Below are positions 16,382 through 25,192 of a stretch of DNA of 32,824 nucleotides, piece by piece. The position numbers were made by a program, and so were the translations under genes. The notes beneath the pieces are model-generated. The model was not told the origin of the DNA and did not search any database. It saw nothing but the letters and a program-made list of their open reading frames with translations. Numbering within the stretch: the stretch's first letter is position 1; every line of letters starts with the position of its first letter. The DNA comes from JAKVCB01 sp963578605 (lineage in GTDB: Bacteria; Planctomycetota; Planctomycetia; Pirellulales; Lacipirellulaceae), in the NCBI GenBank assembly GCA_963578605.1, contig CAUZEA010000067.1, positions 1 to 32,824 on the forward strand, written 5' to 3'.

Positions 16382-19342
16382 TTACCAGCTGAAGGGCATT
16401 TGCCATGCCTCCTTTGCCGCATGGATGTTCAACTGAATTCGTGGGGATTCTTCCTGGTTGCACTCCATGACGAATTCTTGGTCATGGCGAACTTCGCCAA
16501 TACGGCAAACCGGCAAACCGGCAAGTAACTCCTCAAATCTGGCGGCGCAATGCGGCGGGACCTCACACAGGAAGCGACTGTTTGACTCGGCAAACAAAAG
16601 GACCACGGTCGGGATGGTCCCGTTGCGATCTGAAGCCAAGCCGGGGGATACCTGGTCGAGATCAATCGAGGCTCCCAGTCCCCCAGCAAACGCCATTTCT
16701 GCCGCCGCTACGGCCAGTCCTCCCTCACTCAAGTCATGGCAGGAAACGATGCATCCGGCCTGGATCGAACGATGAATTGCCTCGAAAGTTTGCCGCGCCA
16801 CATCAAAATCAACCACCGGGACCTGGCCTCCGGTGAGGTTGTTCACCAGGGCAAAATGCGAACCACCGAGCTCATTCTTGGTTGTGCCCACCTGATAGAG
16901 AAGATTGCCAGCCTGCTTGAGATCCATCGTGACACATTTGGCCACGTCGTCGACCTGTCCCAGCGCGCTGATCAACAACGAGGGTGGGATGGCGATTGTT
17001 TGCCGCTGGCCGTTGGCATCTGCGAAACTGAATTCGTTGTTCAGGCTGTCTTTTCCGCTGATGAAAGGGGTCCCCAAGGCGACGGCACCATCATGGCAAG
17101 CGAGAGCTGCCCGCACGAGTGTCCCGAGCGTTTCCGGTTTTTCGCAATCTCCCCAACAAAAATTGTCGAGAACGGCAATCCGGCTTGGGTCAGCGCCCAC
17201 GGCGACACAGTTACGAATTGCTTCGTCCAACGCACTGGCTGCCATGTGGTAGGTATCGAGATCACCGTAGTACGGATTCATCCCGCAGGCAATCACAATA
17301 CCGCGGCGCGAATCGAGTACGGGTCGCACCACTGCCGCGTCACTCGGCCCGTCGTAGGTTGTTCCCACGAGCGGCTTGATGACACTGCTCCCTTGTACTT
17401 CGTGGTCGTACTGGCGGATAACCCATTCCTTACTTGCCACATTCAGTGACCGAAGCACGCGGAGCAGATCATCGGTGTAGTCCAGTTTTGCGGGTGGCGC
17501 GAGCGGCTTGACTTCGGAGACTTTGTACGTTGCTTCGCGCACCACGGGTGGTCGGCCGTGGTGGAGGAACTGCATGTCGAGATCGGCGACCTCATGGTCG
17601 CGATACTTGAGCTTGAGGCGGCCAGTGGGGACGTACCGCCCGATCACGGTCGCTTCAACTCCTTCGGATTGGCAGAGTTCTGCGAGTTTTTCCCAACGGT
17701 TTTCGGGGACTGCCAGGACCATCCGCTCCTGGGCCTCGGAGATCCAGATTTCTGTATAGGAAAGCCCTTGGTACTTGAGCGGGGCCCGATCGAGCCACAC
17801 CTCCGCACCGATTGTCTCACCCATCTCGCCGACGGCACTGCTGAATCCGCCTGCCCCACAATCGGTGATTGCAGAATAGAGCTCTCTGTCGCGGGCGGTC
17901 AACAAGATGTCGAGTACTTTCTTTTCCTCGATTGCATTGCCAATTTGGACGGCCCCGCCAGAGAGCTCTTCACTTTGGCTGGTCAACTCGGCGCTGGAGA
18001 AGGTGGCGCCGTGAATTCCATCGCGACCGGTCCGCCCACCAACGGCAACAATCAGATCATTGGGTTGTGGTTCCTTGTGGGACTTTTCTTGCGGTATCAG
18101 ACCTACATTTCCACAATAAACGAGTGGATTACCCAGGTAACGTTCATCGAAATAGATGGCTCCGTTGACGGTTGGGATTCCCATCCGATTGCCGTAGTCG
18201 CGAACCCCCTCTACCACCCCACGCATGACTCGGCGTGGATGCAAGACTCCTGGTGGGATGTCATCCTCGGGTGTATCGGGCGAGGCAAAGCAAAACACGT
18301 CAGTGCTGCAAACAGGTTTAGCACCCAGCCCAGTTCCCATGATGTCCCGAATGACCCCGCCGATGCCGGTGTTGGCACCGCCATAAGGTTCCAGGGCGGA
18401 GGGATGATTGTGGGTTTCGACCTTAAACGCCACGTTATACCGCTCGTCGAACCGTACGATTCCCGCATTGTCTTCGAATACGCTAACGCACCAGTCATCA
18501 TTTCCCAGTTGGGCGCGAATTTGCTGGGTGGCAGCAAAGATCGTTTCCTTGAGCATGTTTTCGAATCTTCGCGGGCCATTTTCGTCGTGATATGCAATGC
18601 GGCCGGCAAGCGTCTTGTGGCTGCAGTGCTCACTCCAGGTTTGGGCAATTGTTTCCAGTTCGATGTCTGTTGGGGCCCGGCCGAGGTCGGCAAAGTAGTG
18701 CTGGATGGTCTGCATTTCGGCCAATTGCAAGTACAGCTGTCCCGTACGGCTGAGTTGCATCAAACCTTCGTCGTCCAGATCGCTCAAGGAGACTTTCTGG
18801 AGTTGAAACTCACAGGTGCTGCCAATTTCCAGACGGTTCATGTTTAGAGGTCCGAACACCACCTGCTCGATCGCGTCGTTCGCTAGAATGCGAGAAGCGA
18901 CCGTTTGAACAGTTTGCCTGCTGGAATTGGCGAACCAGTACTTCCGGAGTGTGCGAACGGCAGTGGTTTCGATGCCTTGATCGACGATAGCCTCCTGGGC
19001 ACTTTGCGCAACCGGATCCATCACTCCGGCCTTGGGCAGTACCGAGATGAGTTGTGCCGGGAGGTTATTGTCGTGGGAATCAATATGGGAAGGAGTGGCA
19101 CTGAGGCAGGCGTCGCCAACCTTGCCGACAATCGTTTGCTCAACGACGCCGTCTGCGAGAAGTTCGCTCGCCACGCGGCGTATGGTTGCGGCGTCGAGTC
19201 CGTCTCCCTGGATCAGAAATCCACGAGCTGTCGCAACAGCCATTCCGGCCAGCAGATTCATTTCTTCGGCGGCAGCGGCGGTCCGCTGACCTACCAGGTC
19301 GGGTTGGCCTTCAGCAGGATGAATGTCAACTTCCCAAAGCAT
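16382..19342 (-). CDS. purL: Phosphoribosylformylglycinamidine synthase PurL with N-terminal PurS-like repeats
   Basis: 986 residues from ATG 19342 (start MLWEVDIHPAEGQ); upstream in-frame codons have no family resemblance. This is longer than the roughly 720-740 residues of small PurL. Residues about 1-78 and 98-166 resemble two PurS units (first ending VVEQTIVGKV, second with SVLPKAGVMDPVAQ and ending IEQVVFGPL). The catalytic core follows: TWSEHCSHKT with the active-site His at about 238, KVETHNHPSALEPYGGANTG, GDGIHG-type substrate loop as GRDGIHGATF, and DLSEGGLAVAAAEMAFAGG. It carries the ATP-dependent amidation of FGAR, with ammonia from PurQ. No separate purS is visible. Its start overlaps the end of tyrA by 17 bp; an AGGAGG lies 15 nt upstream, an unusually long spacing. 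Confidence 0.95.
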   Translation of the reverse strand: MLWEVDIHPAEGQPDLVGQRTAAAAEEMNLLAGMAVATARGFLIQGDGLDAATIRRVASELLADGVVEQTIVGKVGDACLSATPSHIDSHDNNLPAQLISVLPKAGVMDPVAQSAQEAIVDQGIETTAVRTLRKYWFANSSRQTVQTVASRILANDAIEQVVFGPLNMNRLEIGSTCEFQLQKVSLSDLDDEGLMQLSRTGQLYLQLAEMQTIQHYFADLGRAPTDIELETIAQTWSEHCSHKTLAGRIAYHDENGPRRFENMLKETIFAATQQIRAQLGNDDWCVSVFEDNAGIVRFDERYNVAFKVETHNHPSALEPYGGANTGIGGVIRDIMGTGLGAKPVCSTDVFCFASPDTPEDDIPPGVLHPRRVMRGVVEGVRDYGNRMGIPTVNGAIYFDERYLGNPLVYCGNVGLIPQEKSHKEPQPNDLIVAVGGRTGRDGIHGATFSSAELTSQSEELSGGAVQIGNAIEEKKVLDILLTARDRELYSAITDCGAGGFSSAVGEMGETIGAEVWLDRAPLKYQGLSYTEIWISEAQERMVLAVPENRWEKLAELCQSEGVEATVIGRYVPTGRLKLKYRDHEVADLDMQFLHHGRPPVVREATYKVSEVKPLAPPAKLDYTDDLLRVLRSLNVASKEWVIRQYDHEVQGSSVIKPLVGTTYDGPSDAAVVRPVLDSRRGIVIACGMNPYYGDLDTYHMAASALDEAIRNCVAVGADPSRIAVLDNFCWGDCEKPETLGTLVRAALACHDGAVALGTPFISGKDSLNNEFSFADANGQRQTIAIPPSLLISALGQVDDVAKCVTMDLKQAGNLLYQVGTTKNELGGSHFALVNNLTGGQVPVVDFDVARQTFEAIHRSIQAGCIVSCHDLSEGGLAVAAAEMAFAGGLGASIDLDQVSPGLASDRNGTIPTVVLLFAESNSRFLCEVPPHCAARFEELLAGLPVCRIGEVRHDQEFVMECNQEESPRIQLNIHAAKEAWQMPFSW

Positions 19343-20180
19343 CGCGAATCCGTTTCGCCTCCTGTAGCAAATCCACCAAAGCAACCTTGTCGTTGTCGAG
19401 AATGGCACGTTTCAAGGAACTGACCATCGCCTCAAAATTATCGAGTGCCTCGAACAACGCTTGATCGTTCGACGCAAAGATCTGCTGCCATAATTCGGGC
19501 TCGGCAGCGGCTATCCGCGTTGTATCGTACCATCCGCTCGCGGCCAAGGGTCCAGCCGATTCGGGTGTTGATCCGGCCAGGGCAAACGCGACCAGGTGAG
19601 GCAGATGGCTGGTCACCGCCACGACCTGGTCATGTTCGGCGGGGCTCATCTTCAGCACTCTTGCACCGAGTTGCTGCCAGAATTGGCTGACCTTTTCAAT
19701 CGCTTCAGCAGGTGTCGTTGCTGTTGGAGTGACGACGGCCACACGCCCCTCAAAAAGGTCGCCGCGGGCGTGCTGTGGCCCGGCCCGATGGTCACCGGCC
19801 AGGGGATGGCTGCCAACAAAACTGGGGCCGTTCAACGCCGGCGCCAGCCGTTGCTCAATCTGGGCAACAATCTTTGCCTTGGTGCTGGCCGCGTCGGTGA
19901 TCAGGCAGTCGGCAGGGCACGATTCTGCCACCTTGCTCACCAGGTCGGTGATGGAGCATACCGGTGCACAAACGACAACGAGGTTAGCCTGGTCTACGCC
20001 GGCGGTCAGGTCGGTGGTGGTGCGGTCGACGGCACCCACAGCCCGAGCGGTTGCCAAACTCGTTTCCCGCCGCCCAACCCCTACAATTTCGGTCGCCAGT
20101 CCGTGGGCCCGCAAGGCCAAACCGATAGACCCGCCAATCAGCCCTACACCGATAATTGTGACGTGATCGTAAGCAGCCAT
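19326..20180 (-). CDS. tyrA: Prephenate dehydrogenase (TyrA family)
   Basis: 284 residues from ATG 20180 (MAAYDHVTIIGVG); the longer frame would add 17 atypical residues. It converts prephenate or arogenate towards tyrosine with NAD(P). Seen: Rossmann motif GVGLIGGSIGLAL (residues 9-21), VVVCAPVCSI, ITDAASTKAKI, SHPLAGDHRAG with the substrate-binding His, and the helical dimer domain (AVTSHLPHLVAFALA and after). No ACT or chorismate-mutase domain. It is the first gene of a minus-strand run and overlaps purL by 17 bp, so translation of the two may be coupled. Confidence 0.93.
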   Translation of the reverse strand: MAAYDHVTIIGVGLIGGSIGLALRAHGLATEIVGVGRRETSLATARAVGAVDRTTTDLTAGVDQANLVVVCAPVCSITDLVSKVAESCPADCLITDAASTKAKIVAQIEQRLAPALNGPSFVGSHPLAGDHRAGPQHARGDLFEGRVAVVTPTATTPAEAIEKVSQFWQQLGARVLKMSPAEHDQVVAVTSHLPHLVAFALAGSTPESAGPLAASGWYDTTRIAAAEPELWQQIFASNDQALFEALDNFEAMVSSLKRAILDNDKVALVDLLQEAKRIRDALGS

Positions 20181-20297
20181 GTTTGGTCGAACCTTGCGGG
20201 AAATAAGGTATGCCGTCTCGCATTCTAGCAAACAGTCCCTACATCCGGTCAGGGGTACGTTTTCTTGAGTTGTCTCACCCCTGTAGGACGATTAGCA

Positions 20298-20303
20298 TAT
20301 AAT
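20298..20303 (+). promoter_or_regulatory. Perfect TATAAT box upstream of the DUF1573 gene
   Basis: TATAAT lies 105 bp before the ATG of the exported DUF1573 protein. No good -35 box at 16-18 bp is present; the nearest TTG-containing hexamer is 22 bp away. Only the -10 part is supported. Confidence 0.3.
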
Positions 20304-20408
20304 GCAGTTTGCAGGAGGCTTTTCTCGTCAAGATGTCACGTCGAAATGGGCGGTTGAACGCGATTTGTTGAGAAATAGTGACCCGGAGAAGGATGGGGGA
20401 ACAGACCA

Positions 20409-21503
20409 ATGTGTAAAAATTCCTTCTGCTACGTGGCTTTCTCACTGATTCTGGCAGTGGCTGGAGTCACGAATGCCCAACAATGGGCCAACGAAATGTT
20501 CGTCGCGGGCCGGGAGCATGACTTTGGCACGGTGGCTCGGGGCGCTGATGTCACGTATCGGTTTCCCGTCAAAAATCCGTATCGGCAGGACATCGAGTTT
20601 ACCGGGGTGCGTTCCAGTTGTGGCTGTACCACGCCGTCAATCGAAACGAAGCTCCTGAAAACACATGAAACGGGCTACATCATCGCTAAATACAATACCC
20701 GTACGTTTACGGGTGTCAAAGGCGCTACCCTGACTGTCAAAATGAAGTGGACCGACAACAAGGGGGTCAGACGTTCTGGCGAGGCACAATTACGAGTCAA
20801 TGGCGAAATACGTGGCGATGTGGTCTTCAAGCCGGGGGCCGTACGATTTGAGTCGGTGGATCAGGGAACTCAGGCCGAACAGCGGATTAATGTGAGCTAT
20901 GCCGGGCGCAGCCGTTGGCAAATAACCGATGTGCTTAGCCGGAGCGAAGACCTCGAAGTAGAGTTGATACAACGCGATCGAAACTCGGGTCGCGTTTCTT
21001 ACGATCTGCTGGTTCGCCTCAAAGATACGGCGCCAGCTGGGAACTTGCGGGATCAGTTGGTGCTCGTTACCAACGACAGGAGCGAACAGCGGATTCCAGT
21101 CCTTATCGAGGGCAAGGTTGTCCCGGTTATTTCCGTGGCGCCAAATTCGGTCGTTTTTGGCGAAGTTGCTCAGGGACAAGAGGTTTCAAAGAAAGTGCTT
21201 GTTCGCGGGAAACAACCGTTTCGAATCGTTGATATCTATTGCGACGACGACTCTCTCAAGTTTCAAACCCCTTCTGAACCTGCCACGCGGCATATTGTTA
21301 AATTCCAGTTTACAGCCAACGGAAAACCGGGCAAAGTTGAGGACAAGGTCAATATTGTGACGGACCTTGGCAAGAACTATGGGGCCCACTGCAACGTTTA
21401 CGCGACGATCCTACCTTCCGTCACAGCCACGGACGATGTTAAAAAACCAACCGACGATGCTGTTTCCGCTAACACTACAAATCGTGTGATTGTCGGGCAG
21501 TAG
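20409..21503 (+). CDS. Exported DUF1573 domain protein
   Basis: 364 residues. N-terminal signal peptide: short basic start, hydrophobic FCYVAFSLILAVAGVTNAQQ, and cleavage near the AQQ. The first mature domain has the DUF1573 signature FDFGTV-type opening (here HDFGTVARGADVTYRFPVKN) and FTGVRSSCGCTTPSI, including the conserved CGC. Two further immunoglobulin-like beta-sandwich segments follow (about 130-230 and 235-340, the latter opening SVAPNSVVFGEVAQGQ). The family has no known function; an ASH-like extracytoplasmic binding role is a common guess. GGGGGA lies about 8 nt before the ATG. Confidence 0.85.
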   Translation: MCKNSFCYVAFSLILAVAGVTNAQQWANEMFVAGREHDFGTVARGADVTYRFPVKNPYRQDIEFTGVRSSCGCTTPSIETKLLKTHETGYIIAKYNTRTFTGVKGATLTVKMKWTDNKGVRRSGEAQLRVNGEIRGDVVFKPGAVRFESVDQGTQAEQRINVSYAGRSRWQITDVLSRSEDLEVELIQRDRNSGRVSYDLLVRLKDTAPAGNLRDQLVLVTNDRSEQRIPVLIEGKVVPVISVAPNSVVFGEVAQGQEVSKKVLVRGKQPFRIVDIYCDDDSLKFQTPSEPATRHIVKFQFTANGKPGKVEDKVNIVTDLGKNYGAHCNVYATILPSVTATDDVKKPTDDAVSANTTNRVIVGQ

Positions 21504-21543
21504 CCCTGCTTCATGCCCGGTTTGCATTCACAGGTCGGAGTGA

Positions 21544-21813
21544 TCCCACAACAATCCCACCGTTTTTCAGTCTCCTTTTCTTTGGGTCAACCGCTTTAAG
21601 GCAAGTCCCTTCACTTTGCCTGTGGGGCTGAGAGTGAATTGGCCCGTACGCAGATGGTTGGCGGCTCGGGTCGAACTGATGGATAACCTTGTGTTCGTGG
21701 ATGACTCGGCCGACTTTCACCAAAACCTGACACTCGCGTCAGGATTGGAGTATCGTCTGGGCGTAAAGCCAAAATCGTATTGGCCTTGGAATCCAAGTCG
21801 GCATTTCAAATGA
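21544..21813 (+). pseudogene. 3' remnant of an outer-membrane beta-barrel protein gene
   Basis: The frame is open from just after a TGA at 21541 to the TGA at 21811-21813, about 89 codons, with no ATG or GTG at its left side (first TTG at 21616). The encoded sequence reads like the end of a planctomycete outer-membrane barrel: FQSPFLWVNRFKASPFTLPV, then LAARVELMDNLVFVDDSA, then LTLASGLEYRLGVKP and a Trp/Pro-rich end, SYWPWNPSRHF. Alternating hydrophobic and polar residues fit beta-strands. The 5' part of such a gene is missing, because DUF1573 ends 40 bp upstream in another frame. I infer a truncated gene; a short real gene starting at TTG 21616 is the alternative. Confidence 0.5.
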
Positions 21814-21870
21814 CCCTCCGCATGGCTCGTGGACCGTGCGACAGGGACGCTGCACCAAGATTGGTTGGCC

Positions 21871-23340
21871 ATGAGTGTGCCTGATCGAAAGCAGGAGCCA
21901 TCAGCGGCCCGGCGAGTCGCGGTTGTCGGTGGGGGAATCACCGGCCTCGCAGCGGCACATCGACTTTCCGAATTGTTGCCGCATGGCCAAACGGTACTCT
22001 TTGAAGCTACTGGGCGCTTGGGTGGCGTGTTGGAGACGGTCAACACCAGTGGTTTTCTTATCGAACGCAGCGCCGATAGTTTCATCACCAAGTTTCCGTG
22101 GGCAGTCGATTTGTGTAGGCGCGTGGGTTTGACGCCACAGTTACTGCCGACGCATGAGTCGGGACGTCGGGCTGCGGTGGTTCGGAACGGTAAACTCCAC
22201 CGTATTCCCAAAGGTTTTTTGATCATGGAGCCACAGCAACTCTGGCCCATTTTGACCTCCTCGGTGTTGAGTCCCTGGGGGAAATTGCGATTGCTCGCCG
22301 AGCCATGGGTTGCCCGGAAACCAACAGCAGAAGACAACACCGCTCTGGATGAAAGTGTTGCCTCGTTTGCCACCCGTCGACTCGGTCGCGAGGTGTTCGA
22401 GCGACTTGTACAGCCACTACTCGCGGGTATCTACACAGCGGATCCGCAGAAGCTTAGCATGGCAGCCACCATGCCTCAGTTTCTCGAATCGGAAGCTCAA
22501 TTGGGAAGTTTGCTGCGCGCCCAATGGGACCGGAAACGGAACCGTAAGGAAGATTCACAAGCAACTCCCGAAAGCGGTGCCCGTTACGGCATGTTTCTCG
22601 CACCAGCCGGAGGGATGGGAAGCCTGGTTGAAGCCATCGAAAAGAAGCTCAAGGTTGTTACTATCCGTCGCGGAACAGCGGTTGAAAGAATCGAAAAACA
22701 AGATTCGGGTCAGTGGCGGCTTGCATTCAGTACTCAGCCTGCTGCCGAATCCTTCGATGCCGTTATCTTGGCCCTTCCTGGCCCTTCCGCCACTCGACTG
22801 CTGCACAAAACCAATGCTGATTTAGCCAACCAGTTCGACAAAATCGAGTACGCCAGCTCGGTGGTCGTCAGCACAGGTTTTCGCCGTGACCAGTTCTGCC
22901 AACCTCTCGACGGGTTCGGATTTGTGGTCCCGCAAATCGAAGCACGCCGTATCATTGCCACCAGTTACGCAAGTGAGAAATTCCCCGGCCGAGCCCCCAG
23001 TGGGTATGTGCTGGTGCGCACCTTTGTGGGCGGCGCGCTGCAACCTGAACTGGTTGCACAATCGGAGCAAGATTTAATTGAACTTGTCCTGCAAGAGTTG
23101 TCATCTCTGCTCGGAATACGTGGTGATCCACAGGTCGTTGACGTTGCCCGGTGGGACGCGGCAATGCCGCAATATCACGTGGGACACCTTGACCGAGTGA
23201 ACCGCATTGAACAGCAAATCGCCAATCAACCCGGTCTGGAGATAGCAAGTAATGCCTTTCAGGGAGTTGGGATTCCTCAGTGCGTTCACAGTGGTGAGCA
23301 AGCAGCCGAGCGGGTCGCAGACTGGTTGTGCCGGTCATAG
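21871..23340 (+). CDS. hemG: Protoporphyrinogen oxidase (oxygen-dependent, HemY-type)
   Basis: 489 residues from ATG 21871; an in-frame GTG at 21829 would add 14. It oxidises protoporphyrinogen IX (or coproporphyrinogen III in the HemY branch) using FAD. Seen: FAD-binding RVAVVGGGITGLAAAHRL (about residues 15-32), FEATGRLGGVLETV, SADSFITKFPWAVDLCRRVG, LVQPLLAGIYTADPQKLSM, and the C-terminal FAD motif NAFQGVGIPQCVHSGEQAAE. The step acts downstream of hemC, which is 12 kb away. A hairpin terminator begins a few bases after the stop. Confidence 0.93.
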   Translation: MSVPDRKQEPSAARRVAVVGGGITGLAAAHRLSELLPHGQTVLFEATGRLGGVLETVNTSGFLIERSADSFITKFPWAVDLCRRVGLTPQLLPTHESGRRAAVVRNGKLHRIPKGFLIMEPQQLWPILTSSVLSPWGKLRLLAEPWVARKPTAEDNTALDESVASFATRRLGREVFERLVQPLLAGIYTADPQKLSMAATMPQFLESEAQLGSLLRAQWDRKRNRKEDSQATPESGARYGMFLAPAGGMGSLVEAIEKKLKVVTIRRGTAVERIEKQDSGQWRLAFSTQPAAESFDAVILALPGPSATRLLHKTNADLANQFDKIEYASSVVVSTGFRRDQFCQPLDGFGFVVPQIEARRIIATSYASEKFPGRAPSGYVLVRTFVGGALQPELVAQSEQDLIELVLQELSSLLGIRGDPQVVDVARWDAAMPQYHVGHLDRVNRIEQQIANQPGLEIASNAFQGVGIPQCVHSGEQAAERVADWLCRS

Positions 23341-23343
23341 AAA

Positions 23344-23369
23344 AAACCGCCACCAAAAGGTGGCGGTTT
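23344..23369. terminator. Bidirectional hairpin terminator between convergent genes
   Basis: AAACCGCCACC (23344-23354) pairs perfectly with GGTGGCGGTTT (23359-23369) around an AAAA loop. On the minus strand the stem is followed by TTTTTT, making a strong intrinsic terminator for the secreted-protein gene that ends at 23403. On the plus strand, after hemG, the T-run is short (three T). Confidence 0.9.
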
Positions 23370-23402
23370 ATGATTCCACCATCAATTTACAACTAAACCG
23401 CG

Positions 23403-24791
23403 CTACATCCCAACGGTGTACGTGAGCGACTGTTCATGAGCCGCACTCGCCTGACGGGTGACGAATCTGAGATCGGCCTGGCTGAGACGGCAAAAAGGAA
23501 CGGTGGTTGTATTACCCGTCTCTTTGAGAATTCGTACATGACGGTTTAACATTCGAATCATCCGTCCACGGCACGCGAAGCGGCCCGTGTTGTCGACCCA
23601 AAACCGCAATTTGTCACTTGCCAAACCACCGGGCTCGCCGAGAATCGCCCCATACCCATCAGGTAAACCTGCGCCATCAGATTGCGCTGACTTGTCATCG
23701 GCCGCAGCGGTGTCTTCGGCCTCTTCGGCCGGCTGGTCGTCAAAGAGGTTATCGATCGTAACGGCCTCATCGGCCTCTTCGGCTGGCTGATCGGCAGCGG
23801 CCTCTTCGGCTGGCTGATCGGCAAAGAGGTTATCGATCGCCGGGGTGTCATCGGCCGGCTGGTCGCCAAAGAGGTTGTCGATGGTAACGGTGTCTTCGGC
23901 CTCTTCGGCTGGCTGATCGGCAAAGAGGTCATCGGCCGCAGGGGTGTCATCGGCCGGTTGGTCACCAAAGGGGTTATCGTTGGTAATGGTGTCTTCGGTG
24001 TCATCGGCCGGCTGGTCGGCAAAGAGGTTATCGATCGCAGGGGTGTCATCGGCCGGCTGGTCGCCAAAGAGGTTGTCGATGGTAACGGTGTCTTCGGCCT
24101 CTTCGGCTGGCTGATCGGGAGCGGTGTCATCGGCCGGTTGGCCGGCAGAGAGGTCGTTTATGAACGGTGCGGGTTCTTTTATAGGAGGTGCCGGTGCTTT
24201 GGTTTGGGGGGTAACGATATCGCCAATTGAGTCTTTTGTGAGGGCACTTGCGATGTTTTCTGAAGCTGCGGGCGATTTTTTTGTGTGATCTTGGGCCGCT
24301 TGTGGAGTTGCCGGTGGGACTTTTCCACCGGCGGGTTTATCAATGTCCACGACTACGGGTTGGGGTTCCAGATCCGAAGGAGAGGTTGTCACGGGGAGCG
24401 GCTCGACTGGCGTTGGGGTCGGAGGTGGTGTGGGCCGAGCAGGTACAGGGGAGTTGGGCGGCGGCGGCGAGGTCGGTGTGCTGCCAAGCGGAATCGGTTG
24501 GCTCGGCGCCTCGCTGTCGACGGTGGCGGCATGTTGTGGAGCTGCAACTTTGTCGCAACACGAAATTGCTTCGCCAGTCATTTCCGTGCACGAAAGTTGA
24601 AAACCGCACGGCCTGCCACAGGCTGCTGGTCGACAAGGCCTGTAGCAGGTATTCCTGGGCAAGCGATAGGTGGGACAGCAGGCGGTCCCACTTTGCCAAA
24701 CCCGACCCAGATATCGGCACGCGGATGCCGAATCGAAGAACAAGTTACCTACTAGAAAGCCCACCAAAGCAGTTTGCACAAACTTTTGCAT
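23403..24791 (-). CDS. Secreted acidic-repeat protein with C-terminal SHD1-like domain
   Basis: 462 residues. Signal peptide at residues 1-24 (hydrophobic, ending FFDSASA before CRYLG). Residues 25-80 hold about a dozen Cys (CCPTYRL, CYRPCRPAACGRPCG, CCDK). About 95-150 is Pro-rich, and about 214-364 consists of acidic repeats built from DNLFADQPADDTP and DQPAEEAEDTVTI. The C-terminal 395-444 (LRFWVDNTGRFACRGRMIRM … VPFCRLSQADLRFV) resembles the SHD1 fold found in many planctomycete secreted proteins. No enzyme motif is visible; a structural or binding role outside the cytoplasm is inferred. AGGAG lies 9 nt before the ATG, and a hairpin terminator follows the stop. Confidence 0.75.
   Translation of the reverse strand: MQKFVQTALVGFLVGNLFFDSASACRYLGRVWQSGTACCPTYRLPRNTCYRPCRPAACGRPCGFQLSCTEMTGEAISCCDKVAAPQHAATVDSEAPSQPIPLGSTPTSPPPPNSPVPARPTPPPTPTPVEPLPVTTSPSDLEPQPVVVDIDKPAGGKVPPATPQAAQDHTKKSPAASENIASALTKDSIGDIVTPQTKAPAPPIKEPAPFINDLSAGQPADDTAPDQPAEEAEDTVTIDNLFGDQPADDTPAIDNLFADQPADDTEDTITNDNPFGDQPADDTPAADDLFADQPAEEAEDTVTIDNLFGDQPADDTPAIDNLFADQPAEEAAADQPAEEADEAVTIDNLFDDQPAEEAEDTAAADDKSAQSDGAGLPDGYGAILGEPGGLASDKLRFWVDNTGRFACRGRMIRMLNRHVRILKETGNTTTVPFCRLSQADLRFVTRQASAAHEQSLTYTVGM
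23700..24150. repeat. Imperfect in-frame coding repeats (acidic repeat region)
   Basis: The DNA encoding the acidic region contains many near-identical copies of GCCAGCCGAAGAGGC-type and CCGGCCGATGACAC-type blocks (minus strand). They vary in order and number and all keep the frame. The repeats also keep a second frame open, which explains a long spurious overlapping frame at 23558-24130. Confidence 0.8.
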
Positions 24792-25125
24792 CTTCTCGCT
24801 CCTGTCAACCGGACGGCTGGGTCAGTTAGGTGGCTGAAGCCCAGTCGCTTGTTCACAGCAATGGAACATTCCGGTCGTAAAGACCCCCGGATCGCTAAAC
24901 TTCGACAGAGTTGCCGGCGCACGCCGGTCTGATGATCCTTTCATGGTAGTTTCCGGAAAATGGGAATGCAATGAGTGCAAGTGAGGGAGAAACGTGGTAA
25001 ATGGGCCATTTATAGGGAGAAATCAGGATCTATGGGTTCGGAGCATTAGTGGTCCAACCTGAGGAGTTGAATCTGGATAAGTGCGGCTGAGGGATGACCG
25101 CACAGTTGCGACCTTGTTGATGAGC

Positions 25126-25192
25126 AGTTGGGCTTCATTGAGAGTTGGGCTTCATTGAGAGTTGGGCTTCATTGAGAGTTGGGCTTCATTGG
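25126..25192. repeat. Four tandem copies of a 17-bp unit
   Basis: The unit AGTTGGGCTTCATTGAG occurs at 25126, 25143 and 25160, and again at 25177 with its last base or two changed. It is non-coding as far as can be seen. Confidence 0.95.

Noticed and set aside
17558..18847. 429-codon plus-strand frame opposite purL
   Set aside because: The antisense shadow of a highly conserved gene; PurL motifs are unambiguous on the other strand.
23558..24130. 190-codon minus-strand frame inside the acidic-repeat gene
   Set aside because: An alternate frame kept open by the repeats (Pro/Thr/Arg monotony), with no start signal or family match.
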